From Thalassococcus halodurans (GTDB lineage Bacteria; Pseudomonadota; Alphaproteobacteria; Rhodobacterales; Rhodobacteraceae), in assembly GCF_900108225.1 (NCBI RefSeq), contig NZ_FNUZ01000001.1, positions 806,001-870,000 of the forward strand: a stretch of DNA of 64,000 nt, given 5' to 3'. Both the position numbers and the translations under genes were made by a program. Below, piece by piece: positions 7,875-16,846 of this stretch. Position 1 is the first letter of the stretch, and every line of letters begins with the position of its first letter. The notes beneath the pieces were generated by a model. That model was given only the letters and a program-made list of their open reading frames with translations. It did not search any database and was not told the origin of the DNA.

Positions 7875-10016
7875 TTATTCCGCGTCTTCTTTTTTCTCTT
7901 CTTTTGCGGCTTCTTCGCCGGTCTCTTGGTCAACGACCTTCATCGACAGGCGAACCTTGCCGCGATCGTCGAAGCCCAGCAGCTTGACCCACACTTCCTG
8001 ACCTTCTTTCAGAACGTCGGACGGGTGGTTCAGGCGGCGGTTTTCGATCTGGGATACGTGTACCAGACCGTCGCGCTTGCCAAAGAAGTTCACGAAGGCG
8101 CCGAAGTCGACGATCTTCACAACTTTACCTTTGTAGATGCCGCCTTCTTCCGGCTCTGCCACGATCGAATAGATCATGTCATAGGCCTTTTTGATGGCCT
8201 CGCCGTTCGGGCTTGCGATCTTGATCACGCCGTCGTCGTTGATGTCGACTTTCGCGCCGGAGGTTTCCACGATCTCGCGGATGACCTTGCCGCCGGAACC
8301 GATCACTTCACGGATCTTGTCGGTCGGGATCTGCATGGTTTCGATGCGCGGCGCGTGGACCGAGAATTCGGACGCTTCTGTCAGCGACTTGGCCATCTCA
8401 CCCAGGATGTGCATACGGCCCGCTTTGGCCTGAGCCAGAGCTTTCTTCATGATCTCAGGCGTGATGCCTGCAACCTTGATGTCCATCTGCAGCGAGGTGA
8501 TGCCGTTTTCGGTACCAGCCACTTTGAAGTCCATGTCGCCGAGGTGATCTTCGTCACCCAGAATGTCTGTCAGAACGGCGTAGGAACCGTCATCTTCCAG
8601 AACCAGACCCATGGCCACACCGGCAACCGGTGCCTTCAGCGGAACGCCTGCGTCCATCATGGACAGCGAGCCACCACAAACCGACGCCATCGAGGACGAA
8701 CCGTTGGATTCGGTGATCTCGGATACAACGCGGATTGTGTAGGGGAAGTCTGTCGCCGCCGGCAGAACCGCCTGAAGCGCGCGCCATGCCAGTTTACCGT
8801 GACCGATTTCACGACGACCCGGCGAACCAACGCGACCCACTTCACCAACCGAATACGGAGGGAAGTTATAGTGCAGCAGGAAGTTCGAACGGAAGTTGCC
8901 GTGCAGCGCGTCGATGATCTGTTCGTCATCGCCGGTACCCAGAGTGGTCACAACCAGACCTTGGGTTTCGCCACGTGTGAACAGCGCGGAACCGTGTGTA
9001 CGGGGCAGCAGGCCTGTTTCACAAACGATGTCACGCACTTCGTCCAGCGCGCGGCCGTCGATACGCTTGCCTTCTTTCACAACTGTCGAACGCAGAACTG
9101 TGGATTCCAGCTTTTTCAGCGCAGAGCTGAGGTTCGCATCGGCCAGTTCTTCTTCGGACAGCTCAGCCTTGATCGCTTCTTTGGCAGCGGCAACAGCGGC
9201 AACGCGCTCTTGCTTGTCCAGAATGCTGTAGGCGGCTTTCATCTGGTCTGCACCCAGCGCGCTGACGCGCTCGTACAGGGCAGAGTAATCCGGCGGTGTG
9301 AATTCGAACGGCTCTTTCGCGGCATCTTCGGCCAGATCGATGATCAGGTCGATAACCGGCTGGATCTGTTCGTGCGCGAATGTCACGGCGCCCAGCATTT
9401 CGTCTTCGGTCAGTTCGTACGCTTCGGATTCAACCATCATCACGGCGTCTTTGGTACCGGCAACGACAAGGTCCAAACGCTGTTCAGGGTTGTTGCGCAG
9501 CTGATCCATATCCTCAACCTCAGGGTTCAGGATGTATTCGCCGTCAACATAGCCCACGCGGCAGCCCGCGATCGGGCCCATGAACGGTGCGCCCGAGATG
9601 GTGAGGGCAGCAGAGGCCGCGATCATCGCAACAACGTCGGGGTCGTTGACCAGGTCGTGGCTCAGAACGGTACACATCACCAGAACTTCGTTTTTGAAGC
9701 CGGGAACGAACAGCGGACGGATCGGACGGTCGATCAGACGCGCAGTCAGCGTCTCTTTTTCCGTCGGACGCGCTTCGCGCTTGAAGAAGCCACCCGGTAC
9801 TTTACCGGCAGCATAGTATTTCTCTTGGTAGTGAACGGTCAGCGGGAAGAAATCCTGACCTTCTTTTTGCGTCTTGGCAAAGGTCACGTTCGCCATGACC
9901 GAGGTTTCGCCAAGCGTCGCGATGACTGTGCCATCGGCCTGACGGGCAACCTTACCCGTTTCCAGTGTGAGCGTTTCCTCGCCCCACTGCATTGTTTTCT
10001 TCGTAACGTTAAACAT
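7875..10016 (-). CDS. pnp: polyribonucleotide nucleotidyltransferase
   Basis: A 713-residue PNPase: two RNase PH-like domains in the first 540 or so residues, then a KH domain ([20 protein letters not shown], about 555-575) and an S1 domain ([21 protein letters not shown], about 623-643) and an acidic/lysine-rich tail. It degrades RNA 3' to 5' by phosphorolysis in the RNA degradosome. I chose the ATG at 10016 (MFNVTKK) rather than an in-frame extension that would run 30 codons upstream. It lies downstream of rpsO, the standard rpsO-pnp order, with an intrinsic terminator between them. Confidence 0.96.
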   Translation of the reverse strand: MFNVTKKTMQWGEETLTLETGKVARQADGTVIATLGETSVMANVTFAKTQKEGQDFFPLTVHYQEKYYAAGKVPGGFFKREARPTEKETLTARLIDRPIRPLFVPGFKNEVLVMCTVLSHDLVNDPDVVAMIAASAALTISGAPFMGPIAGCRVGYVDGEYILNPEVEDMDQLRNNPEQRLDLVVAGTKDAVMMVESEAYELTEDEMLGAVTFAHEQIQPVIDLIIDLAEDAAKEPFEFTPPDYSALYERVSALGADQMKAAYSILDKQERVAAVAAAKEAIKAELSEEELADANLSSALKKLESTVLRSTVVKEGKRIDGRALDEVRDIVCETGLLPRTHGSALFTRGETQGLVVTTLGTGDDEQIIDALHGNFRSNFLLHYNFPPYSVGEVGRVGSPGRREIGHGKLAWRALQAVLPAATDFPYTIRVVSEITESNGSSSMASVCGGSLSMMDAGVPLKAPVAGVAMGLVLEDDGSYAVLTDILGDEDHLGDMDFKVAGTENGITSLQMDIKVAGITPEIMKKALAQAKAGRMHILGEMAKSLTEASEFSVHAPRIETMQIPTDKIREVIGSGGKVIREIVETSGAKVDINDDGVIKIASPNGEAIKKAYDMIYSIVAEPEEGGIYKGKVVKIVDFGAFVNFFGKRDGLVHVSQIENRRLNHPSDVLKEGQEVWVKLLGFDDRGKVRLSMKVVDQETGEEAAKEEKKEDAE

Positions 10017-10197
10017 CAGCGTTTCCTGTATGGGAGCGCTCCCGGCCCTCCGGGTCTCCCGTTTGAATGGCGGCCCCATTGCCGCCGACCCCTTCAATCT
10101 TTTCATGCGCCGGGGTCAAAGCGTCACGTCTCAGATGGGCGCCACATACACGACTTTGCGGCATATTGAAAGCCATTGCGCGTTTGGTGGGCGACCC

Positions 10198-10230
10198 AAA
10201 AAAACGCCCGCCTGAAACCAGACGGGCGTC
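10198..10230 (-). terminator. intrinsic terminator between rpsO and pnp
   Basis: On the minus strand ACGCCCG and CGGGCGT arms (10223-10229 and 10204-10210) form a stem followed by a run of seven T. It ends most rpsO transcripts, leaving partial read-through or a separate promoter to serve pnp. Confidence 0.85.
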
Positions 10231-10256
10231 CTGAATTCCGATCAGATCGGATTGGC

Positions 10257-10526
10257 TTAGCGGCGGATGCCGAGTTTGCCGATCAGGTCTGTGTAGCGAG
10301 CTTCTTCTTTGCCCTTCAGGTAGTCCAGCAGCTTACGGCGCTGAGCAACCAGTTTCAGAAGACCACGACGCGAGTGGTTGTCTTTCTTGTGGGTTTTGAA
10401 GTGCTCTGTCAGCGTTGTGATACGGCTGGTGAGGATCGCAATCTGTACTTCCGGCGAACCTGTGTCGCCTTCTTTGGTTGCGAATTCTTTCATCAGACGC
10501 TGTTTTTCTTCAGCTGTAATCGACAT
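10257..10526 (-). CDS. rpsO: 30S ribosomal protein S15
   Basis: An 89-residue protein with the S15 sequence throughout: [27 protein letters not shown] at the start, then [29 protein letters not shown] and a C-terminal [14 protein letters not shown]15 binds the central domain of 16S rRNA early in small-subunit assembly. The start is preceded by AAGGAGACCCCG. pnp follows on the same strand after a terminator, as in most proteobacteria. Confidence 0.97.
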   Translation of the reverse strand: MSITAEEKQRLMKEFATKEGDTGSPEVQIAILTSRITTLTEHFKTHKKDNHSRRGLLKLVAQRRKLLDYLKGKEEARYTDLIGKLGIRR

Positions 10527-10627
10527 CGGGGTCTCCTTCAGAGTTAAGGGTTATGGCGCAAGCCGGGATGTCGTCCAGCATGGCCCGTGGAGCACAACGG
10601 GTCCCAAGAACCCGAAGCGATGCGCGC

Positions 10628-10647
10628 GTATAGGTCGATTCCTATAC
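10628..10647. repeat. perfect inverted repeat upstream of rpsO
   Basis: GTATAGG (10628-10634) and CCTATAC (10641-10647) flank TCGATT. It lies about 100 bases upstream of the rpsO start and 29 bases downstream of the RTX-protein stop. It could be an operator or part of the rpsO promoter region. No T-run follows, so it is not a terminator. Confidence 0.45.
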
Positions 10648-10675
10648 AAATGAAAGGAAAATGTGGGTTGCGACG

Positions 10676-11626
10676 CTAGACCCCGAAATCGCCCGCCAGC
10701 GTTTCAGGTGCCAGAACGATGTCGCTGACAAGGGGGGCCTGATCGGTCGGCACGGTACAGGCGATATCCCCGTTCAAAAGGATATTGGTGATCGCCGGAT
10801 TGTTCGCATCCTGTTCGATGCTCAGTTCGGGTTCGACGCCTGCGGTGTCGTCAAACAGAACGATGATCTGGTCTTCGGTACTATCGTAATCCATGAAATG
10901 CGCCGCTGCTCCGGTATCTGTGGCGTCCATGACAAAGCTGTCCGCCCCGTCGCCACCGGACACATAATCGCCCTGCCCGGCGACCAGCGTATCCGCGCCG
11001 TCACCGCCATTCAGAAAGTCGGTATCCGCATCATCGTTGCCATAGAGCACGTCATTGCCCCATGCGCCGAACAGCGTATCGATGCCTTCGCCGCCGGACA
11101 TCGTGTCATCGCCTTCGCGACCCATCAGCGCGTCATTCCCCGTGTCACCATTCAACACATCATTACCCAGACCACCGGTCAGGCTGTCATCACCCGCACC
11201 ACCTGAAAGACTGTCATCACCAGCGCATCCCTGCAGGTCGTCATTTCCATCGCCGCCTTCGATCCAGTCGCCGTCATCCTGACCTGCCATGGTGTCATTG
11301 CCATCGCCACCCGTCAGAAGGTCGCCGCCCGCGCCACCGCGTAGGACATCGTCGCCCGCGTCGCCATCTATCGCGTCCGCACCGTCGCCGCCATCCATAT
11401 GATCGGTTTCCGAACTACCGGTCAGATCATCTGCGCCGTTGCCCCCGCCGATGATCCATCCACCTGCGCCAGTGGCCTGAACGTCGCCGTCTTTCTTATC
11501 GTCAGACAGGTCATCGGCCAGCAGATCATCATCGGCGTCGCTGTCTTCATCAGGCATAGGCAGCGTGGCCAACATCGCTGTCGACCCCAACACCATCAAA
11601 CCCAAGAGACCCGATAAAAGAAGCAT
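10676..11626 (-). CDS. RTX-type calcium-binding repeat protein
   Basis: A 316-residue protein from ATG 11626. Residues 1-20 ([20 protein letters not shown]) form a hydrophobic anchor or signal segment, followed by an Asp-rich stretch and a Trp-Ile-Ile-Gly segment. About twelve GGxGxDxLxG nonapeptide repeats then follow, the parallel beta-roll that folds around calcium. The C-terminal 90 residues ([14 protein letters not shown]...) resemble the capping region of secreted RTX proteins. No type I secretion genes are near. A longer in-frame start exists but gives a low-complexity extension. Function unknown; surface or secreted location is an inference. Confidence 0.8.
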   Translation of the reverse strand: MLLLSGLLGLMVLGSTAMLATLPMPDEDSDADDDLLADDLSDDKKDGDVQATGAGGWIIGGGNGADDLTGSSETDHMDGGDGADAIDGDAGDDVLRGGAGGDLLTGGDGNDTMAGQDDGDWIEGGDGNDDLQGCAGDDSLSGGAGDDSLTGGLGNDVLNGDTGNDALMGREGDDTMSGGEGIDTLFGAWGNDVLYGNDDADTDFLNGGDGADTLVAGQGDYVSGGDGADSFVMDATDTGAAAHFMDYDSTEDQIIVLFDDTAGVEPELSIEQDANNPAITNILLNGDIACTVPTDQAPLVSDIVLAPETLAGDFGV

Positions 11627-11700
11627 GTCCAATCCGCCACTGTTCAACCCGAACCAACACCAATCCGGTGAGTTAAGGCAAACACCTTCGGATTCCGTGG

Positions 11701-12183
11701 TTAATGATTTCCTGCATAGCGCGTGCCAACGGGCCAATCCTCGGGACGGGTTTTGTAGGACACATAAAGCGGGTGCCGCGGATGGCCGTCTTTGGTCAGG
11801 CCAAGGTGGGTCATTGGCCCCAATTTTGCGGCCAGATCGACGGCACGCCCCAGATGCGCACCATGCACACCCCACGCGGCGATCGTGGTGCCTGCAAGGT
11901 CATGCCACTGCAACAAAATCTGGTCATTGGCAGGGCCAACCGGATCTTTCGCCTTTTTCAGGTCCTCCGGTTTGGTGGCACGGAAGGCAAACAGATTAGC
12001 AATCATCACGCCGCCGAATCCCATGTCACGCGCACGGGTTTCGCAGCGATGGATTGTGGGGTCATTCTTTAGCTCGGTCGCCGTGGACGGGTTGAGCATA
12101 ATGAATAAAACTTGAGGGTTCTCGGCATTCCAGACGCGGCGGAGGCCATAGCGGTACCGTTCGCATCCGCTGTAAACCGCCAT
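11701..12183 (-). CDS. DUF1643 domain protein
   Basis: A 160-residue protein with the DUF1643 pattern: [18 protein letters not shown] at the N-terminus, then [20 protein letters not shown] and [21 protein letters not shown]. The function of the family is not known. The ATG at 12183 is the only ATG near the domain start, but the conserved sequence DGTES lies just before it in frame, so a non-ATG start up to 14 codons earlier (CTG at 12225) is possible. It sits directly downstream of truB on the same strand. Confidence 0.78.
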   Translation of the reverse strand: MAVYSGCERYRYGLRRVWNAENPQVLFIMLNPSTATELKNDPTIHRCETRARDMGFGGVMIANLFAFRATKPEDLKKAKDPVGPANDQILLQWHDLAGTTIAAWGVHGAHLGRAVDLAAKLGPMTHLGLTKDGHPRHPLYVSYKTRPEDWPVGTRYAGNH

Positions 12184-12263
12184 CGATTCGGTGCCGTCTT
12201 GGGCCTGATGGTGGCGTTCGATCAGTTCGGATTTTGCCCCGCGTCGTGCCAGCGCCCCGCCCC

Positions 12264-13175
12264 TTAGTCTGCTTCGACAAACACCCGCGACGGATGCAGT
12301 TCGCCCGCTTTGAACCGCCCAACCGCGATGGGCGTGCCATTCAAAGATGCCCAGCATTCTTCGCCGTATTCGACATCCGATGCAATCACGACCGCCGGAT
12401 TGCCATTGCGAAGGCGCGTGGCGGACTCGGGCGGACAGGTCACTTCGGGCAGATCGGCCAGACCGACCTCGATCGGCAGCAGTTTGGCATCCAGTTCGGG
12501 CGTTTTTGCCAATGCGTCGATCTCTTCAATCGACAGACCGTCTTCGACCTCGAACGGGCCGGACCAGATACGGCGCAATTCGCGCACGTGACCAAAGCAG
12601 CCCAAAGCCTGCCCCAGATCGCGGGCAATCGAGCGAACGTAGCCGCCCTTGCCACAGGTCATTTCCAGCGTGACGTGGTCCGCATCCGGGCGTTCCAGCA
12701 TGATCAGTTCTTCGACCCACAAGGGGCGCGCGGCCAGCTCCATCTCTTCGCCATCGCGGGCGCGTTTGTAGGCGCGTTCACCGTCGATCTTTACGGCAGA
12801 GAACTGCGGCGGCACCTGCATGATGTCGCCGACAAACTGATGAAGCGCCTCTTTGATCTGATCGTCCGAGGGGCGTTCATCAGAGGATGCGATCACTTCG
12901 CCTTCGGCATCATCTGTGTTGGTCGCTTGGCCCAGACGCACGGTGAACCGGTAGGCCTTCATCGCGTCGGTGATGTAGGGAACCGTTTTGGTCGCCTCGC
13001 CCAGCGCCACCGCCAGAACGCCCGTCGCTTCGGGGTCAAGCGTGCCTGCGTGGCCCGCCTTTTTCGCGGCCAGCGCCCAGCGCACCTTGTTCACAACAGC
13101 GGTCGAGGTGATGCCAGCGGGCTTGTCCACCACCAGCCATCCAGAAATATCGCGACCTTTGCGTTTCCGTCCCAT
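12264..13175 (-). CDS. truB: tRNA pseudouridine(55) synthase
   Basis: A 303-residue TruB, which isomerises U55 in the T-loop of tRNAs. The catalytic Asp47 is in [23 protein letters not shown], and the N-terminal [15 protein letters not shown] and the C-terminal PUA-like region are present. It is usually part of the ribosome-maturation set near rpsO, and here lies 1.6 kb away on the same strand with the RTX and DUF1643 genes between. Confidence 0.96.
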   Translation of the reverse strand: MGRKRKGRDISGWLVVDKPAGITSTAVVNKVRWALAAKKAGHAGTLDPEATGVLAVALGEATKTVPYITDAMKAYRFTVRLGQATNTDDAEGEVIASSDERPSDDQIKEALHQFVGDIMQVPPQFSAVKIDGERAYKRARDGEEMELAARPLWVEELIMLERPDADHVTLEMTCGKGGYVRSIARDLGQALGCFGHVRELRRIWSGPFEVEDGLSIEEIDALAKTPELDAKLLPIEVGLADLPEVTCPPESATRLRNGNPAVVIASDVEYGEECWASLNGTPIAVGRFKAGELHPSRVFVEAD

Positions 13176-13269
13176 ACGACCTGCCTTTGAAAGATACGGG
13201 CAAAAGATAAGGGCGCCCGCCTAGCCCAGCGAATGCGCCCTGTCAATTCATCCCGAAAGGACCAAAGGT

Positions 13270-13455
13270 TCAGTCGAGAACGCGCGCCTCGTCCCGCAGC
13301 ATGACGGGAATTCCGTCGCGGATCGGGAAGGCCAGATTGGCGGCCTTGCTGACCAGTTCCTGCTTTTCCGCGTCATATTCCAGACGGGTGTGGGTTTCAG
13401 GGCAAACAAGTGATTCAAGCATACGGCGGTCAAAGACCTGTGGCGCGTCAGTCAT
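13270..13455 (-). CDS. Trm112-like small zinc-ribbon-fold protein
   Basis: A 61-residue protein with [46 protein letters not shown], the Trm112/UPF0434 pattern. Bacterial members have unclear roles; eukaryotic Trm112 activates methyltransferases. One Cys is retained (CPETH) where others have a full Cys set. The start overlaps the end of the Lon-domain gene by 4 bases, so they are coupled. Confidence 0.88.
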   Translation of the reverse strand: MTDAPQVFDRRMLESLVCPETHTRLEYDAEKQELVSKAANLAFPIRDGIPVMLRDEARVLD

Positions 13456-14093
13456 TGCAGTATTCCTTCTGTCGCGCCGCCACGCAGCGCGTATTCGATC
13501 AGGGTCACCAGAGTTTCGCGCCGTTGTGTCAGCGATTTCGCCTCAAGCAAAGCCTGTTTGTCTTCGGGATCGAACTCCAGCAGCATCGAAAGCGAGTTGA
13601 TCAGCAGTTCGTCCTCGGCATCTTTCAACGTATCCCAGTCGGCAGACAGGTCCATCGCATCGAAATACCGATCCAAGAGATCAAGGAAAGACGACCGATC
13701 AAAACTGACATCACGTTCGGTGCCATCCAGATCGGGCGAGTAATTGTCCCAAGACACCTCGCAGCGTCGATAGGGTGTGAACCCTTCGACTTCATCACGC
13801 ACTTCGAACCGCGACACACCTGCCAGTGTGATCATGTAGCGGCCATCTTCGGTTTCCGAGAATTGCGTCACACGACCCGCACAACCGATGTGCTGCAGGC
13901 CGAACTTATTGCCCGAAGCATCGCAGGGCTGAACCATGCCGATCAGGCGCGACGGCGTTTTCAGCGCGTCATCCAGCATCGCCAGATAACGGGGTTCAAA
14001 TAGATGTAAGGGAAGTCGGGCGCGCGGCAGCAGCAGCGCACCTGGCAAAGGGAAAACCGGGATGATGTCCGGCAGGTCTTTGATCCGTGTCAT
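13452..14093 (-). CDS. LON peptidase substrate-binding domain protein
   Basis: A 213-residue protein that matches the N-terminal domain of Lon protease alone: [34 protein letters not shown] at residues 10-43, with no ATPase or protease domain. Such stand-alone proteins are common in alphaproteobacteria; role unknown. I prefer the ATG at 14093; a TTG at 14129, overlapping the thioredoxin gene stop, is the alternative. It is coupled to the Trm112-like gene downstream. Confidence 0.88.
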   Translation of the reverse strand: MTRIKDLPDIIPVFPLPGALLLPRARLPLHLFEPRYLAMLDDALKTPSRLIGMVQPCDASGNKFGLQHIGCAGRVTQFSETEDGRYMITLAGVSRFEVRDEVEGFTPYRRCEVSWDNYSPDLDGTERDVSFDRSSFLDLLDRYFDAMDLSADWDTLKDAEDELLINSLSMLLEFDPEDKQALLEAKSLTQRRETLVTLIEYALRGGATEGILQ

Positions 14094-14121
14094 ATAAGAC
14101 GAGGTTAGCCCAAAAGCCGGT

Positions 14122-15033
14122 TTAGGCAAATATCATCGAACTGAGTTTCCGACGTCCGTTCAGCACGATAGGATCGTTCGGTTTCAGAGCGTCGAAAATG
14201 GTGAAAAGCTGTTCTTTTGCGGCACCATTATTCCACTCGCGATCCTTGCGGAACAGTTCAAGCAGGGTTTCCACCGCCTCTTCTGTCTGACCGTTGGCAT
14301 TTTGCGCCTGCGCCAGATCAAGACGGGCCTGAAGGTTGTCCGGCTCAGCTTCGACCTGCGCCATCAGTTCGGCCACGGGGCCCGCGTTGGCGGCCTGCTT
14401 GGCCAGCGTCAGTTGGGCGTGCGCAGCTTCCAGTTCGGGGCTTTGCGAAATCTCGGCAGGGGCGCCGTTCAGGATGGCTTCGGCCTGTTCGACCTCGCCC
14501 ACCGCCAGATAGGCGCGCACCATGCCGCCGTAGGCCGCTGCGTTGTTCGGGTCTTCGCCAAGAACCGCTTGGAACACCTGAACCGCGTCGGTGGCGGCAC
14601 CCTGTTCCAGCATTTCCTCGGCAGCCGCGATTGCGTCATCCAGACCGCCAGAGGCATCGCCACCGGACGCCTTGACCAGACGTTCGATGAAGGCCTTGAT
14701 TTCGGACTGTGGCACCGCGCCTTGGAAGCCGTCCATCGGCTGGCCCTGATAGAAGGCGTAAACCGTCGGGATCGACTGGATTTGCAGCTGGCCCGCGATG
14801 GCCTGCGCCTCGTCGACGTTGACCTTGGCCATCTTCACGGCACCTTTGGCGTCGCGTACGGCCTGTTCCAGCATCGGACCAAGCGTTTTGCACGGGCCAC
14901 ACCACGGCGCCCAGAAATCAACGATGACGGGAACGTCGCGGCTGGCTTCGATCACGTCTTTCATGAAGTCGCGCTCTGCGACGTCTTTGATCAGGTCCTG
15001 ATCCTGAGGTTGCGCTCCGCCCAGTTCAATCAT
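14122..15033 (-). CDS. thioredoxin-TPR protein (CnoX/YbbN-like)
   Basis: A 303-residue protein with a thioredoxin domain (about 20-120, active site WAPWCGPCK) followed by TPR-like helices rich in Ala and Glu (AEEMLEQGAATDAVQVFQAVLGEDPNNAAAYGGMVRAYLAVGEVEQAEAIL). This architecture is that of CnoX, a holdase that passes clients to GroEL under oxidative stress. Unlike E. coli CnoX, the CxxC active site is intact, as in the alphaproteobacterial form. The ATG at 15033 follows GAAAGGGCGCGTG. Confidence 0.9.
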   Translation of the reverse strand: MIELGGAQPQDQDLIKDVAERDFMKDVIEASRDVPVIVDFWAPWCGPCKTLGPMLEQAVRDAKGAVKMAKVNVDEAQAIAGQLQIQSIPTVYAFYQGQPMDGFQGAVPQSEIKAFIERLVKASGGDASGGLDDAIAAAEEMLEQGAATDAVQVFQAVLGEDPNNAAAYGGMVRAYLAVGEVEQAEAILNGAPAEISQSPELEAAHAQLTLAKQAANAGPVAELMAQVEAEPDNLQARLDLAQAQNANGQTEEAVETLLELFRKDREWNNGAAKEQLFTIFDALKPNDPIVLNGRRKLSSMIFA

Positions 15034-15117
15034 CACGCGCCCTTTCGCGAATATCCCAAAGTTACTGCCTTACATGGCCGTCCTGCCCCTATCATGCAAG
15101 GGGCAGCACTGTCGCGC

Positions 15118-15906
15118 TTACACGTCGAAGGTTGCAAAGACCGGTGCGTGGTCAGACGGTTTTTCCCAGCCGCGCACATGGCGCAGGATTTTGCTGGAAT
15201 GGCCTGCGCTGGCGATATCAGACGTGGCCCAGACGTGATCCAGACGGCGGCCCTTATCCGCTGCATCCCAGTCGCGGGCGCGGTAAGACCACCAGCTATA
15301 CAGCAAACCTTTGGGAATATCGGCGCGGGTCACGTCGACCCAGTTGCCTGCATCCTGCACCTGAGCGAGGTGTTCGACCTCGACCGGGGTGTGGGACACG
15401 ATCTTCAACAGCTTCTTGTGATCCCACACATCATCTTCGCGCGGGGCGATGTTCAGATCGCCGACCAGAATGGATTTCTCGGGCTTTTCGCTATGAAACC
15501 AGTCGCGCATGCCGGTCAGGTAATCCAGCTTCTGGCCGAACTTTTCGTTCTTTTCACGGTCCGGTTCATCACCACCCGCAGGCACATAGAAGTTGTGGAT
15601 CGTCACACCGTTTTCCAGACGCCCCGCTACGTGGCGGGCATGGCCGAGGTTGGCGAAATCCTGATCGCCTGCATCCTCGATCGGCAGCTTCGACAGGATC
15701 GCAACGCCGTTGTAGCCCTTCTGACCACGCGCAACCATGTGGTTGTAGCCAAGGGCACGGAACTGCTCCATCGGGATCTTTTCGACGGGGCTTTTGCATT
15801 CCTGCAGGCACAACACGTCCGGTGCTTCTTCGGACATCAGTTGCGCCACGATGCCTTCGCGCAGACGGACCGAGTTGATGTTCCATGTCGCAAGGGTAAA
15901 GGGCAT
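15118..15906 (-). CDS. xth: exodeoxyribonuclease III
   Basis: A 262-residue AP endonuclease of the ExoIII/Xth group, acting on abasic sites in base-excision repair. Seen are the N-terminal FTLATWNINSVRLRE, the metal-binding LQECKSP, the VGDLNIAPREDDVWDH segment and the C-terminal SDHAPVFATFDV with the catalytic His. ATG 15906 (MPFTLATWN) follows AGGAGAACTCGG; an in-frame extension upstream is unsupported. Confidence 0.95.
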   Translation of the reverse strand: MPFTLATWNINSVRLREGIVAQLMSEEAPDVLCLQECKSPVEKIPMEQFRALGYNHMVARGQKGYNGVAILSKLPIEDAGDQDFANLGHARHVAGRLENGVTIHNFYVPAGGDEPDREKNEKFGQKLDYLTGMRDWFHSEKPEKSILVGDLNIAPREDDVWDHKKLLKIVSHTPVEVEHLAQVQDAGNWVDVTRADIPKGLLYSWWSYRARDWDAADKGRRLDHVWATSDIASAGHSSKILRHVRGWEKPSDHAPVFATFDV

Positions 15907-15966
15907 CCGAGTTCTCCTGAATTTGTCGGGCGGAGAATGCCCAGATCGGCGCGGTTTCCTCAACCC

Positions 15967-16010
15967 GAAAACAAACAAAACCCGCCAGACACGTTTGCGT
16001 CCGACGGGTT
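15967..16010 (-). terminator. intrinsic terminator after the peroxiredoxin gene
   Basis: On the minus strand an AACCCGTCGGAC arm pairs with GTGTCTGGCGGGTT (two mismatches) and is followed by TTGTTTGTTTT. It lies 23 bases after the peroxiredoxin stop and ends that transcript before xth. Confidence 0.75.
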
Positions 16011-16032
16011 CTTATCAATCAAGCCAGCAGTC

Positions 16033-16686
16033 TTACGACGGCAGCTTGGCTGTGCGCAGATACGGCAGAACGGTTGTGAATTCGCCGAACTTTTCTTTGG
16101 CGTCCTCGGCCGAGACGGTCGCCGGAATGACAACGTCCTGACCAACCTGCCAGTTTGCCGGTGTGGCGACGGTGTATTTGGCCGCAGTCTGCAGACCGTC
16201 CAGCGCGCGCAACACCTCGGCAAAGTTGCGGCCGACGTTCATCGGGTAGGTCATGGACAGTTTCAGTTTCTTGTCCGGACCGATGATAAAGACGGAACGC
16301 ACGGTCGCGCTGTCGTTCGGTGTGCGGCCATCGGGCAGATAGGCTTCGGCGGGCAGCATGTCGAAGGCTTTGGACAGTTCCAGACCATCGTCCGCGATGA
16401 TCGGGAAGCCAGCGGCGGTGCCAGCAACTTTCTCGATATCGCCTTTCCACTTTTTGTGGTCTTCGACGCCATCAACGGACACGCCGATCACCTTGGTGTC
16501 GCGCTTTGCCCATTCGTCCGCCAGCTGGGCCACTGCGCCGAATTCGGTTGTGCAGATCGGCGTGAAATCCTTGGGGTGCGAGAACAGGATCGTCCAGTTG
16601 TCGCCAATGAACTCATGCAGAGTGAATGTGCCGAGGTCGGTTTCGACCTTCAGATCAGGTACGGTGTCGTTAATGCGCAAGGACAT
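16033..16686 (-). CDS. 1-Cys peroxiredoxin (Prx6 type)
   Basis: A 217-residue peroxiredoxin that reduces peroxides with a peroxidatic Cys45 in HPKDFTPICTTEFG. The long C-terminal domain and the PDGRTPNDSATVRSVFIIGPDKKLKLSMTYP segment place it with the Prx6 group, which usually lacks a resolving Cys. ATG 16686 follows AGGGAGACTCAC. It is divergent from the aldehyde dehydrogenase gene. Confidence 0.93.
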   Translation of the reverse strand: MSLRINDTVPDLKVETDLGTFTLHEFIGDNWTILFSHPKDFTPICTTEFGAVAQLADEWAKRDTKVIGVSVDGVEDHKKWKGDIEKVAGTAAGFPIIADDGLELSKAFDMLPAEAYLPDGRTPNDSATVRSVFIIGPDKKLKLSMTYPMNVGRNFAEVLRALDGLQTAAKYTVATPANWQVGQDVVIPATVSAEDAKEKFGEFTTVLPYLRTAKLPS

Positions 16687-16796
16687 GTGAGTCTCCCTAA
16701 AAAATCTGCGTTGTGTCTTACCTAAGGGTTTCAATTTGGGAAAGAACCCCCAATGTTGCCGCAGGGGACTTGCAATAGCTGCAAGGCAGAGGCAAG

Positions 16797-16810
16797 AATT
16801 TGATCAAATT
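16797..16810. promoter_or_regulatory. perfect palindrome upstream of the aldehyde dehydrogenase
   Basis: AATTTGATCAAATT is a perfect 14-base palindrome 36 bases ahead of the ATG at 16847. Its place in the 160-base divergent promoter region suggests an operator. The regulator is not identifiable from the sequence. Confidence 0.45.
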
Positions 16811-16846
16811 CACATAGCGCACCGGTTGCGCAGGGAGGTTTCAGGC

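Noticed and set aside
7926-10169. 747-codon open frame on the plus strand across pnp
   Set aside because: It is the antisense shadow of the GC-rich pnp gene; the product is a Gln/His/Arg/Val-rich sequence without domains, and pnp is certain.
10900-11420. Tandem DNA repeat or CRISPR-like array
   Set aside because: The repetition is of 27-base units encoding RTX nonapeptides, with variable bases, inside a coding frame.
14302-16725. 807-codon plus-strand open frame across the thioredoxin, xth and peroxiredoxin genes
   Set aside because: It crosses three well-supported minus-strand genes and their spacers and has shadow-type composition.
16797-16810. FNR/Anr box
   Set aside because: The palindrome has TTGATCAA without the 4-base spacer of an FNR site (TTGAT-N4-ATCAA).
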